From NCBI GenBank assembly GCA_902463265.1, contig CABQEV010000045.1:1-6012 (forward strand): a stretch of 6,012 nucleotides of DNA. Direction: 5' to 3'. This DNA is from UMGS1889 sp900556055. Its GTDB lineage: Bacteria; Bacillota; Clostridia; Oscillospirales; Ruminococcaceae. Below are positions 5,931 to 6,012 of the stretch, one piece after another; position 1 is the first letter of the stretch, and each line of letters starts with the position of its first letter. The notes beneath the pieces are model-generated. The model was given only the letters and a program-made list of their open reading frames with translations. It made no database searches and was not told where the DNA came from. Position numbers and translations under genes: made by a program.

Positions 5931-5986
5931 GGGAGCGGGGGGAAAGAACAAACCCTTAGCAAAGCGGGGACTTTCCCCCCGCTCCC
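5931..5986. repeat. Perfect 16-bp GC-rich inverted repeat
   Basis: GGGAGCGGGGGGAAAG (5931-5946) is the exact reverse complement of CTTTCCCCCCGCTCCC (5971-5986), with a 24-base loop. Inside the loop CCCTTAG (5953-5959) can instead pair with CTAAGGG (5927-5933), and GCGGGG (5964-5969) can pair with CCCCGC (5977-5982). These pairings exclude the long stem at least in part. No T-run follows on the plus strand, so it is not a simple terminator there. It could be part of a leader, an end of a mobile element, or a boundary hairpin of a gene outside the window. Confidence 0.65.
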
Positions 5987-6012
5987 TCACGGTTTCCTCT
6001 CTGCACTCTCTT

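Larger units (their letters stand above)
5795..6012. other. Gene-free right end with palindromes
   Basis: No gene is supported in this part. It contains the inverted repeats described separately, a 13-base GCTTTTTAGTTTG match (5815-5827) to the interior of repeat copy B (640-652) that may be chance, and GACACCT twice (5873-5879 and 5922-5928). TTGACA at 5871 resembles a -35 box, but no -10 box follows at the right distance. Confidence 0.5.

Overview
The window looks like chromosomal DNA from a Gram-positive Clostridia-class anaerobe. My best guess is a Ruminococcus-like member of the Oscillospiraceae. This rests on the protein styles (GyrA, YmdB, SpoVS), the Bacillota-type ymdB-spoVS pair, strong purine-rich ribosome binding sites, and long hairpin-rich intergenic repeats of a kind I associate with Ruminococcus. 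The genus is an inference; no rRNA is present to confirm it.

All four convincing genes lie on the minus strand and read right to left. First comes a 211-residue two-pass membrane protein with a probable YcxB-like tail (5310-4675), followed after only 22 bases by gyrA, DNA gyrase subunit A (4652-2094). A perfect 16-bp stem hairpin (2047-2081) follows gyrA. Then come ymdB, a calcineurin-like metallophosphoesterase (1967-1200), and spoVS, an Alba-like sporulation regulator (1096-836). spoVS has a good sigma-A-type promoter of its own (1147-1175) and a terminator that overlaps its stop codon.

Both flanks are gene-free and hold three copies of one long, hairpin-dense repeat. Copy A (1-254, plus orientation, cut by the window edge) and copy B (about 311-738, minus orientation) sit tail to tail downstream of spoVS. 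Copy C (about 5411-5794, plus orientation) lies upstream of the membrane protein gene. The copies keep the same order of stems while the paired bases differ, so the fold looks conserved rather than a protein. The right end (5795-6012) has no gene but holds a perfect 16-bp inverted repeat with competing alternative pairings.

Functionally the genes are housekeeping and regulatory: DNA supercoiling (GyrA) and the conserved YmdB-SpoVS developmental and cell-surface regulators. The least explained parts are the structured repeat family and the membrane protein that appears co-transcribed with gyrA.
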